Shown here piece after piece: positions 51,480-62,271 of a stretch of 64,000 nucleotides of DNA; position 1 is the stretch's first letter; each line of letters begins with the position of its first letter. The DNA is from Pomphorhynchus laevis (Eukaryota; Acanthocephala; Palaeacanthocephala; Echinorhynchida; Pomphorhynchidae). The stretch is from assembly GCA_012934845.2 (NCBI GenBank), contig WNNJ02000865.1:1-64000 (forward strand). The letters run 5' to 3'. The notes under the pieces were generated by a model, which saw only the letters and a list, made by a program, of their open reading frames with translations, was not told the DNA's origin and searched no databases. The position numbers were made by a program, and so were the translations under genes.

Positions 51480-53540
51480 GAAATACGTTTAAAAGTACGT
51501 TTTTATTAGCGAAACTAGCGAAATGAATTTAAATTCGAAAAATAAATAGCATTGATGAGCAGGCAGCAAATTTACTTAGATAGTGACACTCATTTCAGTA
51601 ATTTTATTCTAGAGATATACAGTTAAAAAAAACAAGTCAAAAGTCGTAAGAACAGAAGTTATAAGCTCCCATCTGACGATTCTTCTTGAGTTAAGACTCG
51701 TTCCAGCGATTAGTTTTGATTGATCTCAAATAAGAATTCCAAATTCTACGTCGATTTCATGCTTCAACTAAATTAGCTGAAATTATTAGACGGTAGATAT
51801 TCCTAGAAATTTGTTTAGATCTGTTTGGTCCATAACTACTTTTGTTATCTTCAAACATGATAGAACTTCTAGGAGTGATAAAAAATCTGGTCTGCATGTA
51901 ATCAAACTCCAGAGTATCGTTATAATACTGTAGTATGCTATCGCTATCACTGGATTCAGCCTTCAGCCTTCGACAATTAGTTATTATTTTAAGCTTGCGA
52001 CAATCGTTATCATGACGATACGTAAATCTACTCTAAATATTAAACAGACTACTTTTAAATAAGATTATTTCTAAATATTATAGCAGCGACTAAAAATATT
52101 ATCTTCTATAACGGATTCTGTTGTCATCTGACGACAAATCAGGCATCTCCGCATTGTGCAGATGTCCGGATACTCCGTTTAGGATATTTTCTAAAATATG
52201 ATATTTACTTTCTAAGTATCTATTTAACATAAAATATACAGAGTTGTTATGCAATTCTATTTTACATGAATCCTTTTATTTTATCATTTATTTGTCAATT
52301 TTATAAATTCCTTTTAGATTTTAACGCGAATACGAACGCCAATAACAACGGCAATAAAATTGCCGTTTTATTGGAACGGTAATAGGGACGCCTAAAGGAA
52401 CGCCAATAAGAACGATAATAAAATGGCCAATAGAGAAGACAATATGAACTTCCTTACCAATTAATCCGACTGACGATGACTGCTGAGTGGTTAGGAGCCG
52501 TCTAAGAGTGATACTTTGAACTGATGGAGCCGATAATTGAAGTTCATTTTAAGAAGCAAATATAGATTAACAATCAATCGAAGTGTTGAAAAAATTGGCA
52601 AAGATGAAAAAGAGTTACTACTCATGATAGAAGCAATTAGACAGCTGAAATTGGCTGAAGATAATGGATCATATGGTATAATATAAAAATTCTTCGGCAT
52701 GAGATTTTATTTTGCTGTCGTTGCATGTTTTTACATAGGATTTCATTAGAGAACACATTTAGTAATAATTTAGTAATATGATGTCTTACAACGTGCTCCG
52801 AGAACTATTAAGCTTCATTTTTATAATCGTAAATGTTGTCTAAATCCTTAGTTCGATTGCATGCAGAGCTGGCTATGCATATAGTCCAAAAAGTATATAG
52901 TTTAAAACATACATAGTTCAAATAGTATATACTTCCATTCTATTTAAACAGCTATATACATTCACCGCTTGACTCACCTGGAATTCTTTGTCATTCCAAA
53001 ACCGTGTTTCCGTGTCGTTTCCACTCTTTAAACGACACATGTTAATAAGTTCGAAGGATATTATAGTGGTGTTGCAGATCTGCAATCTTCCATGTTGTAC
53101 CGGCATCAGTGGACTCGTTATAAATGTCCATTGCAACAAATGTTCCGACATTGGAGATTATTGAAGTGACTAACGTTTAGAAGATAGTTAAATTTTAGCC
53201 TAAACTTTCAAGCATGTTCTTAATAATATGGTAAGGAGAGCTTGTACAAGGGCCTCATTGAAAATTCCATTTATTTGAAAATTAATATTACTTAAATTTC
53301 CAAATCCTTTTAATTAAAATACTTTTAACTCAGTTATCTCTACAGTAGGGACTTATATTACTATTCTGAAACTTATCAATGATATCTTCATATAAAGTAC
53401 ATATTATCCATCATATATTTAAATTATAAATCATATATTTGAAGAATAAACTCAATGCACATATTGTTAGATTGATCCAAAAGCGCACATGATGAGTTTT
53501 GTAAGTGAATGAAATATTAAGGCTTCATTAATTTTGTGCA
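51480..53540. other. Unassigned, moderately AT-rich region
   Basis: Candidate frames without recognisable domains: plus 52543-52685, reading RLTINRSVEKIGKDEKELLL then MIEAIRQLKLAEDNGSY and a stop; and minus 52970-53151, reading MSEHLLQWTFITSPLMPVQH and continuing to NDKEFQ before a good donor (GTGAGT). Either could be an exon of an unknown gene; I found no partner exons. A short direct repeat of the type CAATAAGAACG/ACGCCAATAA is at 52325-52430. Confidence 0.4.
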
Positions 53541-53544
53541 CCTT

Positions 53545-53990
53545 TCAGGTGACAAAAATGAGGTTCATTCGCGGTGTGGCCGGTCTTAGCCTCAGAGATA
53601 AGGTTAGGAATTCGGTCATCCGGGATGGACTCGGAGTAAAGTCGCTGCTTCTCAACATCGAAGAAAGTCAGTTGAGGTGGCTAGGACACGTTCTGATGAT
53701 GTCTAGGGATCGCCTTCCTCAGAGGGTATTCCAGGCCGGACTACCGGGAAAGTTACCTCTAGGTAAACCTTGATACCGGTTGAGAGATCAAATCTCGAAA
53801 CTGGCCGAAGACTACTTTGGGCTTTCTGAAAGAAAACTCTGGTCTGTCGCTCAGAATCGCAATGTCTGAAGTAATTTGGTTCGTGCACTGCATCCACGAA
53901 CTAACACCCGGACCAGTGGTTGACAGGAAAAATCTTGTGTATCTGTTTATTTTTCTTGTCAAAAAATTGTTGTTATTGTAATTTAGAGCC
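53545..53990 (+). pseudogene. LINE family L-A, C-terminal remnant
   Basis: Reads VTKMRFIRGVAGLSLRDKVR, then ESQLRWLGHVLMMSRDRLPQ, then a stop after LPLGKP. KLAEDYFGLSERKLWSVAQN follows in the same frame. Same family as 26741-28070 and 37340-38640; only the C-terminus and 3' UTR survive. Confidence 0.8.
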
Positions 53991-54049
53991 CCTTTATATC
54001 TTGTTCGTTTTTTTTAATTATTTATTTATTTACAATATTGGTTACCCCT

Positions 54050-54750
54050 CTAATGGGTCAATCAATACACTTTGTTGTTAAGTAAAAAGTCAAATTTTTG
54101 TGAAATTCGAAATTCGCCTTCTTTGCATCGTCAAAGACAAATTTAGCAATACAAATGGACACATTTGCTCTCAGCTTTCTGATTATGTCGGGATATTTAT
54201 CGACCAAGTTATCCGACATTTTCTTAGCCATTTGTTTAAAAATCATATTCGCTTCTTCCCCAATACCTCTAACTACTGAAAATATCATCGGATAAAACGA
54301 TCCCTCGTCAATTTTCTTAATACGCTATGAATACTTAGCATTTTTGCGATTCTCATTATATTTAAAAGGATCGTTCATTCTTTCCAATGAATATGATGGA
54401 GCCAAATTGTCGAACACATGTCTAAATAAAACCGCTCCAAAATATTCCCGTATAAATCATTACAACTGATGTCTGCTCTTGCTTCTCTATCCCGTGTAGT
54501 TGTAGTTACCTCGAATTGAAAGCCTTCTGGTACAGGTTTTAATACGATTTCCTTTGTCACCAATTCACATGCACCTTTTTTAAGATTCAGCTATTTCGTC
54601 CACTACTATGTTGTGTCTTATAAAGTTGTATCCGCCACAGTGACATGATAATGCATGAACTGAATTAAGTGCTGATCCACATTCACATGTCTTAAAAGTG
54701 TAATCGGTATTCAACCCATATCGTACTGTTATTGCGTCCTGGAATTCCAT
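54050..54750 (-). pseudogene. Retroelement C-terminal domain with zinc motif and nuclease-like core
   Basis: Minus strand, in order: MEFQDAITVRYGLNTDYTFK, then TCECGSALNSVHALSCHCGG (C-x-CG...H-x3-C zinc-binding block), YNFIRHNIVVDEIAE, a stop, then VTKEIVLKPVPEGFQFE and REARADISCNDLY...ILERFYLDMCS, then FYPMIFSVVRGIGEEANMIF. A similar arrangement, with a D-x-S...FxD[VM]x pattern like a PD-(D/E)xK nuclease, is known to me from repetitive proteins of cnidarians and other invertebrates. Two stops and one frame break are present. It is on the strand opposite to the LINE next to it. Confidence 0.65.
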
Positions 54751-56471
54751 TGTACTCAAAAATCTTTTACCGTCGTAGGTATATGACCTTAATTAAGAAG
54801 ATGCCCCTTATATGCTTGCGTTGCTTAAGATTGTTTTTAAATTTTTTCGTGAAGATAGGATTTTGTTTTGTAACAATAAGGAATAATATCCTAAAATTGC
54901 TTGTGGTAAGGTTAAAGATTACTAAAACAATATTAAGATAACAATATATTTTTTAGATATTATAGTATCCTTTTAGATATTATAATATTCTATCGTAGAT
55001 AACTTGATCTACAACAAACATAATCAAGAAAACAATTTCATTAATCAACAAGCAAGTACGATTTTACCGAAATGAAATTATCAATTATTTATAAATATAT
55101 TATTAATAATATAAATATATGATGTTAATATTATATTAATATATAATATTAATATATTGATAATATATTAATATAATATTAATATAAATATATTATGTAT
55201 ATATTATATGATAATATGATATGGTACTTTATATGACGATCAGATTTGTAAGTTCGAAAATAGTTATATAAGCCTCTACTGTGGAGATAACTGAGTTAAA
55301 AGTATTTTAATTAAAAGGATTTTGGAAATTTAAGCAATATTAATTTTCAAATAAATGGAATTTTCTATAAATGGAATAAATGGAAATTTTTTTAAAGCAA
55401 ACTTTTAGCCTAAAATTCATTGCAATGCTTTAACTTTGCAATGAATAGTAAGAGTTAAGAAAAAAATTATTATTTGTTAACAATATTTCAGTTTATCACC
55501 ATTATCAGGTAAATATATAAAATAATTCAATTATAATAAATTTAATTTGAATAAGTAAACCAAATAAGTAACTTGTTATTGTTGAGTTTCGGGCAAAACG
55601 ATTTTATGTATATCGACTCAATAATACGTGATTCTAGCGTGTTCTTTTAGTAAAAATATCAGTATAGGTAATATCAACATTAATATTGAAATGCAGTTTT
55701 AAATTTAGGAATCAACTTAACAACCCATTTAAATATGGATACAAGCAAGGAGAAGATAACCTTACAGGTTTTCGATATTGCTGATATAATTGTGATTAGT
55801 TCACTATAAAGTAGGCATCAATTCACTTCAATTCGTTGATGTGAGTCGCATCATCGATTTGCACAATATAGCATAGTTTACATGATGCCTATTTTGAAGT
55901 GGTAAATGTGCTATTTTAAAGTGGATAAATATGCTAACATGTATTAGAATCAAGATTATAGGTAATCAGAAGAAACTACTATGTTATCAGGTTTCAGTTC
56001 ATGTTGCGAAGCTCAACATCAGCGGGACCGAATTGTTTCGACCTGACATAGCAGCGGGGCCAAATACATTCTAATAATTCATTTCCTTTGATGCAATCTT
56101 AAACGCAATGCCTTATTCTAAAAAGAATTATATTATTTATTATTTATTCATAAAGATTTCCCACTAAAAAATGAAACATTTAATAATTTGCGAACCAGAG
56201 ATAGTCATTCGAATGCCACAATGGGTTCAAGAGTCTTTGCTTTATTCTGAAGACATATGCCCCATATGTCTTTAGAATAAAGAATTAAATCTAATTTTTT
56301 TTATTTCTGCTTTATTCTAAAGTTTTGCTCAAATTACCGAAGTGAATGAAATGTAAATCGTGTTTGCAAGCCGCAATAATGTAAGCCAAAATATAAATTT
56401 TAAACGGACATTTTATTATTAAGTTTAATTTACGATATCATTGAGTAGATAAGATTAAGGAAAAAATTGTT
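54751..56471. other. AT-rich intergenic region
   Basis: Includes A/T-only words at 55080-55230 and a MITE fragment at about 55930-56095 (ATCAGAAGAAACTACTATG, CATAGCAGCGGGGCCAAATA). A hairpin of the type ATTCTGAAGACATATGCCCC / ATATGTCTTTAGAATAA is at about 56243-56283, just downstream of the SLC17-like stop codon. Confidence 0.5.
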
Positions 56472-56614
56472 TTATATTATTCGCTTCGCAGTTCCGAAAA
56501 TAAAATATACAATATAACCCAGTAAACAAACAAGTGAGGATAATCGAAAGACTGTGTTCCAATCGTTATTGCTCCGTTGTAGAAACGATCCGACAACCAA
56601 AACACCGGTAAAAC
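56472..56614 (-). CDS. SLC17-like terminal exon
   Basis: Acceptor TTTTCAG, then two bases completing a Gly codon, then FTGVLVVGSFLQRSNNDW and LSSLVCLLGYIVYFIFGTAK, RII, stop. It covers the last two membrane segments and the short cytoplasmic tail. Confidence 0.85.
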
Positions 56615-58844
56615 CTGAAAATGTGATTAACCCGATTAATTTACAAACTAAAACGGTTAATTTATAGCAACATTTCTATACTACAGAAATATCGGAATAA
56701 TTTAAAAATCAATTAAACGTAAAACATAGTTTGAAAAATAAATAGCTCTAATCTGTCACTGGTAATCGACACGCCTGGAGTAACATGATTCCCAAAATTT
56801 ATCCATGAACCAACATCCGGATACTTACTGAATACTAATGTATAGTGTGTCTATTATATTATTATATAATAATGTAGTGATTTTTTTAAAGCCACTCCGC
56901 CTTTCGGCTTGGGCATATAAAAAAAAGATTATAAGATAACAAATATAAAGTCAGAACAGTTGTCTTTCTTCTTATTTCTTGAGCTGTTTAAAATTTCATT
57001 GATTGGCTCGAATTGATTCTACGTGACACCGGTACGCATCGTCAGCCGAAATAAGCCTATAAGCCTACCCCCACTTCAGCGTATCTATTGTTTTTAAAGA
57101 TAAAGAAGACAAATGAGCACAGGAAAATACATGTAAGAGTGATGAGCATGCTGTGTTGCAAAAATAGCATACTCAAGTTGATGATCGTTTATGTATGATT
57201 CTTCCTTTTTTACAGAACTTGGGGTGATTAAATAATAATATAATAAACAATATAATAATATAATATATTATATTATTATATTATTTTTAAAAAGTATTTT
57301 TTATAAGTATTAACACATCTTTTTAGTTTTAAAAAGATGTATTGATTCAAACATCATACTATCGATGTATAAAATTTAACATTAAATTAACATTTCACAA
57401 TAAATCAGATGAGTGAACTGATCCTACGTATTTTGTACTATATATTTATTAAAAATATTTAAATCTTAAGATTTTATTTAATTTAAATTCATATAAAATA
57501 AGAATTTAAGAAAATCAATTTATGCATTGATTAATAAATAATTTACCATTGGGAGGAACTTCTATGCTATCAGGTTTCGGCCCTTCTTCTTCGACATAAC
57601 ATAGCACCGGGGCCAAATGCGTGCTAATGACGTATTTCCTCTTATGAAACTTGATTATCATAATCTTATTCTAATACGTATATGATATATTATATATATT
57701 ATAGTATTACAAATATATTATATATATTTTTAATATTATTGTGTTAATGTATATATTTTACTATTCTCTGTTTGATGGTATTTTATAGTAACCTAGTTTA
57801 AAATATACTTTTATTAAATTATTTAAATGATTTAAATGATTTTGAAACCTAGTTTTAAATATGCATCTATTAAATTATTTAAATGATTTTGAACGTAGCC
57901 AATATCATTACATATTGTTGCAATTCTTAAAATTTCATTATTTAATGTATTATATTTTATATTATATGGTATGCATGAATGCCTATTTAATATTATATAG
58001 TATGAATGCTCATGCAAAAATATGTTTCTTGTAAATTTGAATATGTCATCTTTACGATATAAATTAATAGTAGTTTTAGTTAATGTTAATTTAATGTTCA
58101 TATCTAGATATATACCAATTTAATATACTAACAGATGTTAATTTAATATTCCAAAATGCTAACAGACGTTAGCGAAATATTAATAAAATTTTCCTTTTTT
58201 CTTTAATCGAGCTCCGATAATTCTTCAAATAAGCTTTAATCATATTAAATGTAACTAGTTGTTGATGATTTGAACAAAGGTAAAATTTTCGGAATATAAG
58301 GAAGTAAGACGTACCAGGAACCGCACCAACCATATTCATGAATCCTTGTTAATTTCAAAACAAATGTTAAATAGTAAAGCAGTAAAACAAATATACCAAA
58401 AACTGTCCCTGCATTGTTGGGACATATATCCTGCGGGTTAATCATCAGACCAACGGTGACCATACTGTAACATGATATAGCCATCATCAGTATGATGAGT
58501 GAAATTATTAAAGAATGTGACGACAGGGTTAAAACATGAAGACAAAGTCCGGTACAAACGAGGGAAACAAATGTCGCAGATTTTCTAATTGTAGTTAGCG
58601 AATAATCCTTTGCCAATACATCGCAAAGTTTACCACCCATTGCAGTCAATGGCAGCGATACACACCAAGGAATTACGTTTACCACCCATTGCTGTAAATG
58701 CATGCTAAAAATATAAATAGAGATAATGAATGGCAAACTTTTGCTTCCGGGTGTTTATCGTGGAAATACGTAGGTAGCCATGAAAACAGGATCGAAAAAC
58801 ATACATTTTGACACAGGTAGGCAAATATCAGAGCCCTAAAATAT
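56472..58844 (-). CDS. SLC17A9: SLC17-family vesicular transporter, C-terminal exons (SLC17A9/VNUT-like)
   Basis: Four exons joined by phase: 58739-58844, 58397-58691, 58315-58344 and 56472-56614 (stop TAA at 56472-56474). The protein is a major-facilitator transporter. Diagnostic pieces: ILFSWLPTYFHDKHPEAK joined to QWVVNVIPWCVSLPLTAMGG, then GLMINPQDICPNNAGTVFG joined to FMNMVGAVPG and FTGVLVVGSFL. These match the region from TM7 to TM12 of SLC17 organic-anion transporters; SLC17A9, which loads ATP into secretory vesicles, is the nearest I can recall. The N-terminal half should lie upstream (above 58844), but I could not recognise further exons before the LINE sequences. The 1.7-kb intron 56615-58314 holds a MITE and a Penelope-like fragment. 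Confidence 0.8.
57405..57650 (+). repeat. MITE-like family member in the SLC17-like intron
   Basis: CAGATGAGTGAACTGATCCT at the start; CCATTGGGAGGAACTTCTAT, then GGTTTCGGCCCTTC and CATAGCACCGGGGCCAAAT, ending GACGTATTTCCTCTTATG. Confidence 0.65.
57735..58120 (-). pseudogene. Penelope-like RT C-terminal fragment
   Basis: MNIKLTLTKTTINLYRKDDI then HSCIPYNIKYNTLNNEILRI, NDIGYVQNHLNNLIDAYLKL. Same family as 23340-23850. A 60-base stretch coding NHLNNLIDAYLKLG is duplicated at the left end, and a 40-base tandem copy interrupts the HEHS region. Confidence 0.65.
58315..58344 (-). CDS. SLC17-like 30-nt microexon
   Basis: Acceptor TTAACAAG, donor GTACGT, phase 1-1. It encodes FMNMVGAVP plus split Gly codons at both ends, exactly the residues expected between AGTVFG and GFTGV in this family. 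Reading through it without splicing gives stops or non-family sequence, so the splice model is well supported. Confidence 0.85.
58397..58691 (-). CDS. SLC17-like internal exon, four membrane segments
   Basis: Acceptor ATTTACAG, donor GTATAT, 295 nt. QWVVNVIPWCVSLPLTAMGG, then KDYSLTTIRKSATFVSLVCT, hydrophobic helices, and NPQDICPNNAGTVF. The intron before it is 47 nt (58692-58738). Confidence 0.85.
58739..58844 (-). CDS. SLC17-like internal exon, TM7 region
   Basis: Acceptor TTACAATCAG, donor GTTTGC, enters in phase 2. YFRALIFAYLCQNVCFSILF then SWLPTYFHDKHPEAK. The [ST]WLPTYF motif is typical of SLC17 proteins. Confidence 0.8.
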
Positions 58845-59669
58845 CTGATTGTAATCCATGATAATACATGGTAATCAAATAAGCAAAGCGTTAAACTAAC
58901 TTGTGCGCAATTTTACAGTAATTGTATAGAAAATATTGCACATTTTGCGATTATCTGATTATATAATAAGAATGAAGAAACAGTTTTTTATACGGATTTC
59001 TTGTACGCTCAAATTGAAAACAGAATAGATTTATATTTTGGTGATTACCGTCCAGACGATTTTCTGAACAAAAACCATGTTAGAAAACAAAAGGGAGAAA
59101 AGGTTAGACAAACATATTTTGGGCATGATTATATATAATAAATATTTATTCGATATATAATTTAGTTTATCGATTATATATGTAATTTAATTACAAATTC
59201 AACAAAACACTGTTGTATCTTAGTAAAGTGGCTAACTTGCAAATGCTAGATTGTTCGTTTTCAAATAAATTTGGCTATTACCATAAGGATTTACAAATCC
59301 TTTAACAAACCGATATTTTTAGTTTTGATTACAATGAATTTGTCGAAAAATTTAAAAAAAATATTTACTTGATAATTAATAGTTATTTCATTAATTTATT
59401 CAATAATTATATATGTTTTCCATTCACACCGGCAAACAAAGCCAATATTTATATTTGTATCTAAGACGTTTCGCCCTTTACGGGGATTTTTCAATCTACA
59501 ATTTAAGAACACACATCAAATGTTAAATCATAAGTCAAATATATAAAAAAAGTATAAATAATGAATTGCCTACGATATCGAGGTATGCCATTATATATAA
59601 GATTTATTTTTACGTGGCAAATGAAAGCCAGCGCACGCTTGCATGACCACAACAACACAATCTAAATCA
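58845..59669. other. Presumed SLC17-like intron with a Penelope-type end
   Basis: At 59460-59510 the minus strand reads GAAAAATCCCCGTAAAGGGC then GAAACGTCTTAGATAC. This is like the degenerate hammerhead-type terminal region (stem plus GAAACGTC) of Penelope-like elements. No further SLC17 exon could be placed with confidence. Confidence 0.5.
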
Positions 59670-60205
59670 TGTTTCGAGGAGGTGGGTACGGAGGCGGCAT
59701 TTGAATGCAATAAAGGAGGTAGTGCTGCGGACGTCGAGTGGGAGCTGATTCCAGGCGAGTGGGGCTGCGACGAGGAAGGATCAGAAACCGTAGTTGTTAG
59801 GGTAATTGGGAACGTAGAGTAAAAGGGAATTACGATAACGCAGTAATAAAGATGTGGAACGAGTGTCGTCTAAGAAAGGGAGGTTGATGAACGATGGACA
59901 GCCGACAGCGATGAGACGAAAAGTTACGAGAAGAAGGGGAGTTGTATGCAGATGTGGATGGTAGGCCAGGAGAGTTGAGCAAGGTATGTGGATGTGTGGT
60001 CAAAGCGACGGAGGCGTAGGAGCACTCGAACGGCGGAGTTAACGATGCGTTGTGGGAGTAAGATGATGGATTTTAAAGAATTGGCGAAAAGGAAGAAGCA
60101 TTAATCGATTTTAGGGAAAAGAAGCGATGAAAGAAGAGACATACAGGAACGGAAGTCGATAAGGGGGCGGATACAGCGGATGTCACGGAGAATTAAGTTA
60201 GACGA
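59670..60205 (-). pseudogene. LINE RT C-terminal region (CR1/L2-like)
   Basis: Minus strand, in pieces: LPQRIVNSAVRVLLRLRRFD, then SFLVAAPLAWNQLPLDVRST, then TSFIAFKCRLRTHLLET and stop near 59673. The last two pieces form the 'AAPxxWNxLP...SFKxRLKTHL' tail of CR1/L2-type LINE polyproteins. The G+C content is clearly above the surroundings. Frame changes and stops separate the pieces. Confidence 0.75.
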
Positions 60206-60248
60206 GTGAACCTTGTCTGTATTTTATTTGTCTACTTTAATCTGTATT

Positions 60249-60490
60249 TTATCTACGTTTTTGTTCTGATTCTGCCATCATCTGCACTATAATCGTTTGC
60301 TCAAATGTCGTTCTTAAATTCGTATTAATCATTGCTTCGCTAACACCACGTAATTAAATATCTGCGTGAGTTGAGGTGTGCAGTGATTCACAATTGCATC
60401 GAGTTGAATAATTCCCCTTATTAAATCAGATTGTCTACTAAATGTAGGATCATTGAAAGAGCGGACTCCCCGGCGTATTATACTTGACAT
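60249..60490 (-). pseudogene. Small unrecognised ORF with one frameshift
   Basis: Starts ATG at 60490: MSSIIRRGVRSFNDPTFSRQ then SDLIRGIIQLDAIVNHCTPQ, LTQIFNYV. After a one-base shift near 60350 it continues RGVSEAMINTNLRTTFEQTI then IVQMMAESEQKRR and a stop at 60249. About 80 residues, and the two halves have similar composition. I do not recognise it. It lies directly upstream of the minus-strand LINE tail, so it might be part of a composite element or a retrocopy. Confidence 0.4.
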
Positions 60491-60499
60491 TCTCTAAGG

Positions 60500-61016
60500 T
60501 AGCTAAATATATATCTCCCAATGAAGCAGGAGGTAGCATTCGTTAATTTGTATCTTAATTTAATATACGTGCTGGTTATGCTGTCAGTCTCTAACATTTT
60601 GTCAGCATTTTGATCGTGATCTATTACTATGTTTACATCCACCTTTTTCTAGACAAGGTAACACCTTAATTTTCGATCTTATTAGCAGATCTTATAGTAT
60701 CTCATCCGAGCTTATTATATATGATAAACCAAGAGTTTGCTTTTACATTAAACTAACAAATTTTGTTCATTTGATCAACATATAATTTGCAGAATAAATT
60801 TTAATTTTTAATATCCAAATGTACATTTGATATCGAATGTATTACACCAAAAATATTTTATTATTAATGTTTTTATTGGCTCCCTAATCTGAAATCCAAT
60901 GTCAAATGCTATGAAACTCTAAGAAAATTTTTATTTCTACTACTTGAAGTAGTGGAAATAAATTTATACATACACAACATTTAATAGTCAATTTTGTATT
61001 AAGAAGTCGCTAAAAA
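60500..61016. other. AT-rich spacer before the terminal LINE
   Basis: I see no exon. A short palindrome, TTTATTTCTACTACTTGAAG and TAGTGGAAATAAAT, lies at about 60930-60962. Confidence 0.4.
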
Positions 61017-62123
61017 ATGTGTAGTGTACAAGTAACTTCGGAGCTATCAAACGATAGCAGCAAAAATCATTCAAAAATCAACGATAATTCTACAAAATAA
61101 GACAAATTAAAGGAAAATCTAACTACGGATCCAAGTAACAAGGTTAGTAATTTTTCTATGATCTCAGGTGATGGGGAGGTGCTTTCCCCATTCCTAAATT
61201 AAAGAATTTGCTGATAATTAAAGTTAAGAAACCGATTGAAAAACACGATCTCTACAATAAATTTTTGACATCCTTCAACAAACAGTTTCAGAACAGGGTT
61301 CTATTTAACTCTGTTAGGTTACACCCTGCAGAGGTGAAGATCTCTTTTGTCTCGAATGACCTCGCCGCAAACTACTTGGAGTACTTCTCCGCCAATTTAG
61401 CTGAATATGGTGAAATCTCATCCAAGCCTATCCTGGCCTCACTGAAAGTTTCAAATCTTCCCTGTTCAATGGAAGAAGATATACGTTCTTTTATGGCTAA
61501 ATTCAAAGTCAGCAATCTGAGGTCAATCCAGGGTAGAGACGGAAACCCTATCCCGGTTAGCTTTTGCAATGCTCCCGTAAATATTGTCGAGTCCTTGTCT
61601 AATTCTGCGTCGAATCCCTTTATGGGTTTCAATATAAGATTCACGATCACAGAGAGGGATGATCTGACCTGTCCCCACTGCAGCCGGTGTCACAAATGGG
61701 GACACTGGGCCTCCAGCTGCAGTGGGACCCCTTCGTGTGGGGTCTGTAGCTCCACCAGCTGCCCTTCTCTTACAACTACCGATCGCTGCGAGCCCCCCCC
61801 TTTCCTGCTCGAATTGCGGAGGGTGCCATCCTGCTTGGAGCAGGAAATGTTTTCTATTCAAAGAATATAGAAAGTTATTCTTGCTAAAACCGCCCAATCC
61901 GGCAAAGTCATTCTCGGTCGCTGCAGCTCCACGTATGGATGACGCTGACATTCTACGGATTATCGACTTAAAGACTTCGAATGCTCTTCGGCAGATGGAG
62001 GAGTTAGTACACACTATCCTAACTGTTATCGGGACTAATCCTGTGCTTCCTGTTTCCTCGGTTCCGGAGTCGAAAAAGAGAGGGGGCTTCAGCCCATGCC
62101 GTCCTCCCACTCAAGATTGGTAA
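61017..62123 (+). pseudogene. LINE ORF1 (gag-like, CCHC zinc knuckles)
   Basis: Possible start ATG at 61017, with stops soon after. The main frame runs from 61172: VKISFVSNDLAANYLEYFSA and further N-terminal gag-like sequence, then zinc knuckles CPHCSRCHKWGHWASSC and CGVCSSTSC. At a run of C (about 61793-61800) the frame shifts. In the next frame CSNCGGCHPAWSRKC completes the third knuckle, followed by a C-terminal tail ending CRPPTQDW and stop at 62121. ORF1 proteins of this kind bind element RNA in Jockey/I-type LINEs. One base of slippage in the C run would explain the break. Confidence 0.75.
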
Positions 62124-62271
62124 GCTAACCCAACAGAAAACTAATAAGGGAAATGAAGATACTGCCCAGGGGCAAGTACCTTCCTTGGAGGGGGCTAGTG
62201 GTGGGAAGGGCAACCTTCCTGCACCTAGCTTTGTCTAGGTAGGTAATCCCTCATCCAACTAATCCATCACA

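Noticed and set aside
58990-59070. Possible 15-nt microexon AAAATCGTCTGGACG on the minus strand upstream of the SLC17-like exons
   Set aside because: It does not supply the phase required by the exon at 58739-58844 and gives no family residues.
60460-60510. TTGACATTCTCTAAGGTAGCTAAAT resembles the 28S rRNA ACTCTCTTAAGGTAGCCAAAT region used by R2-type elements
   Set aside because: The match is short and imperfect with no rRNA similarity on either side, and the opposite strand here is part of an open frame. Probably coincidence.
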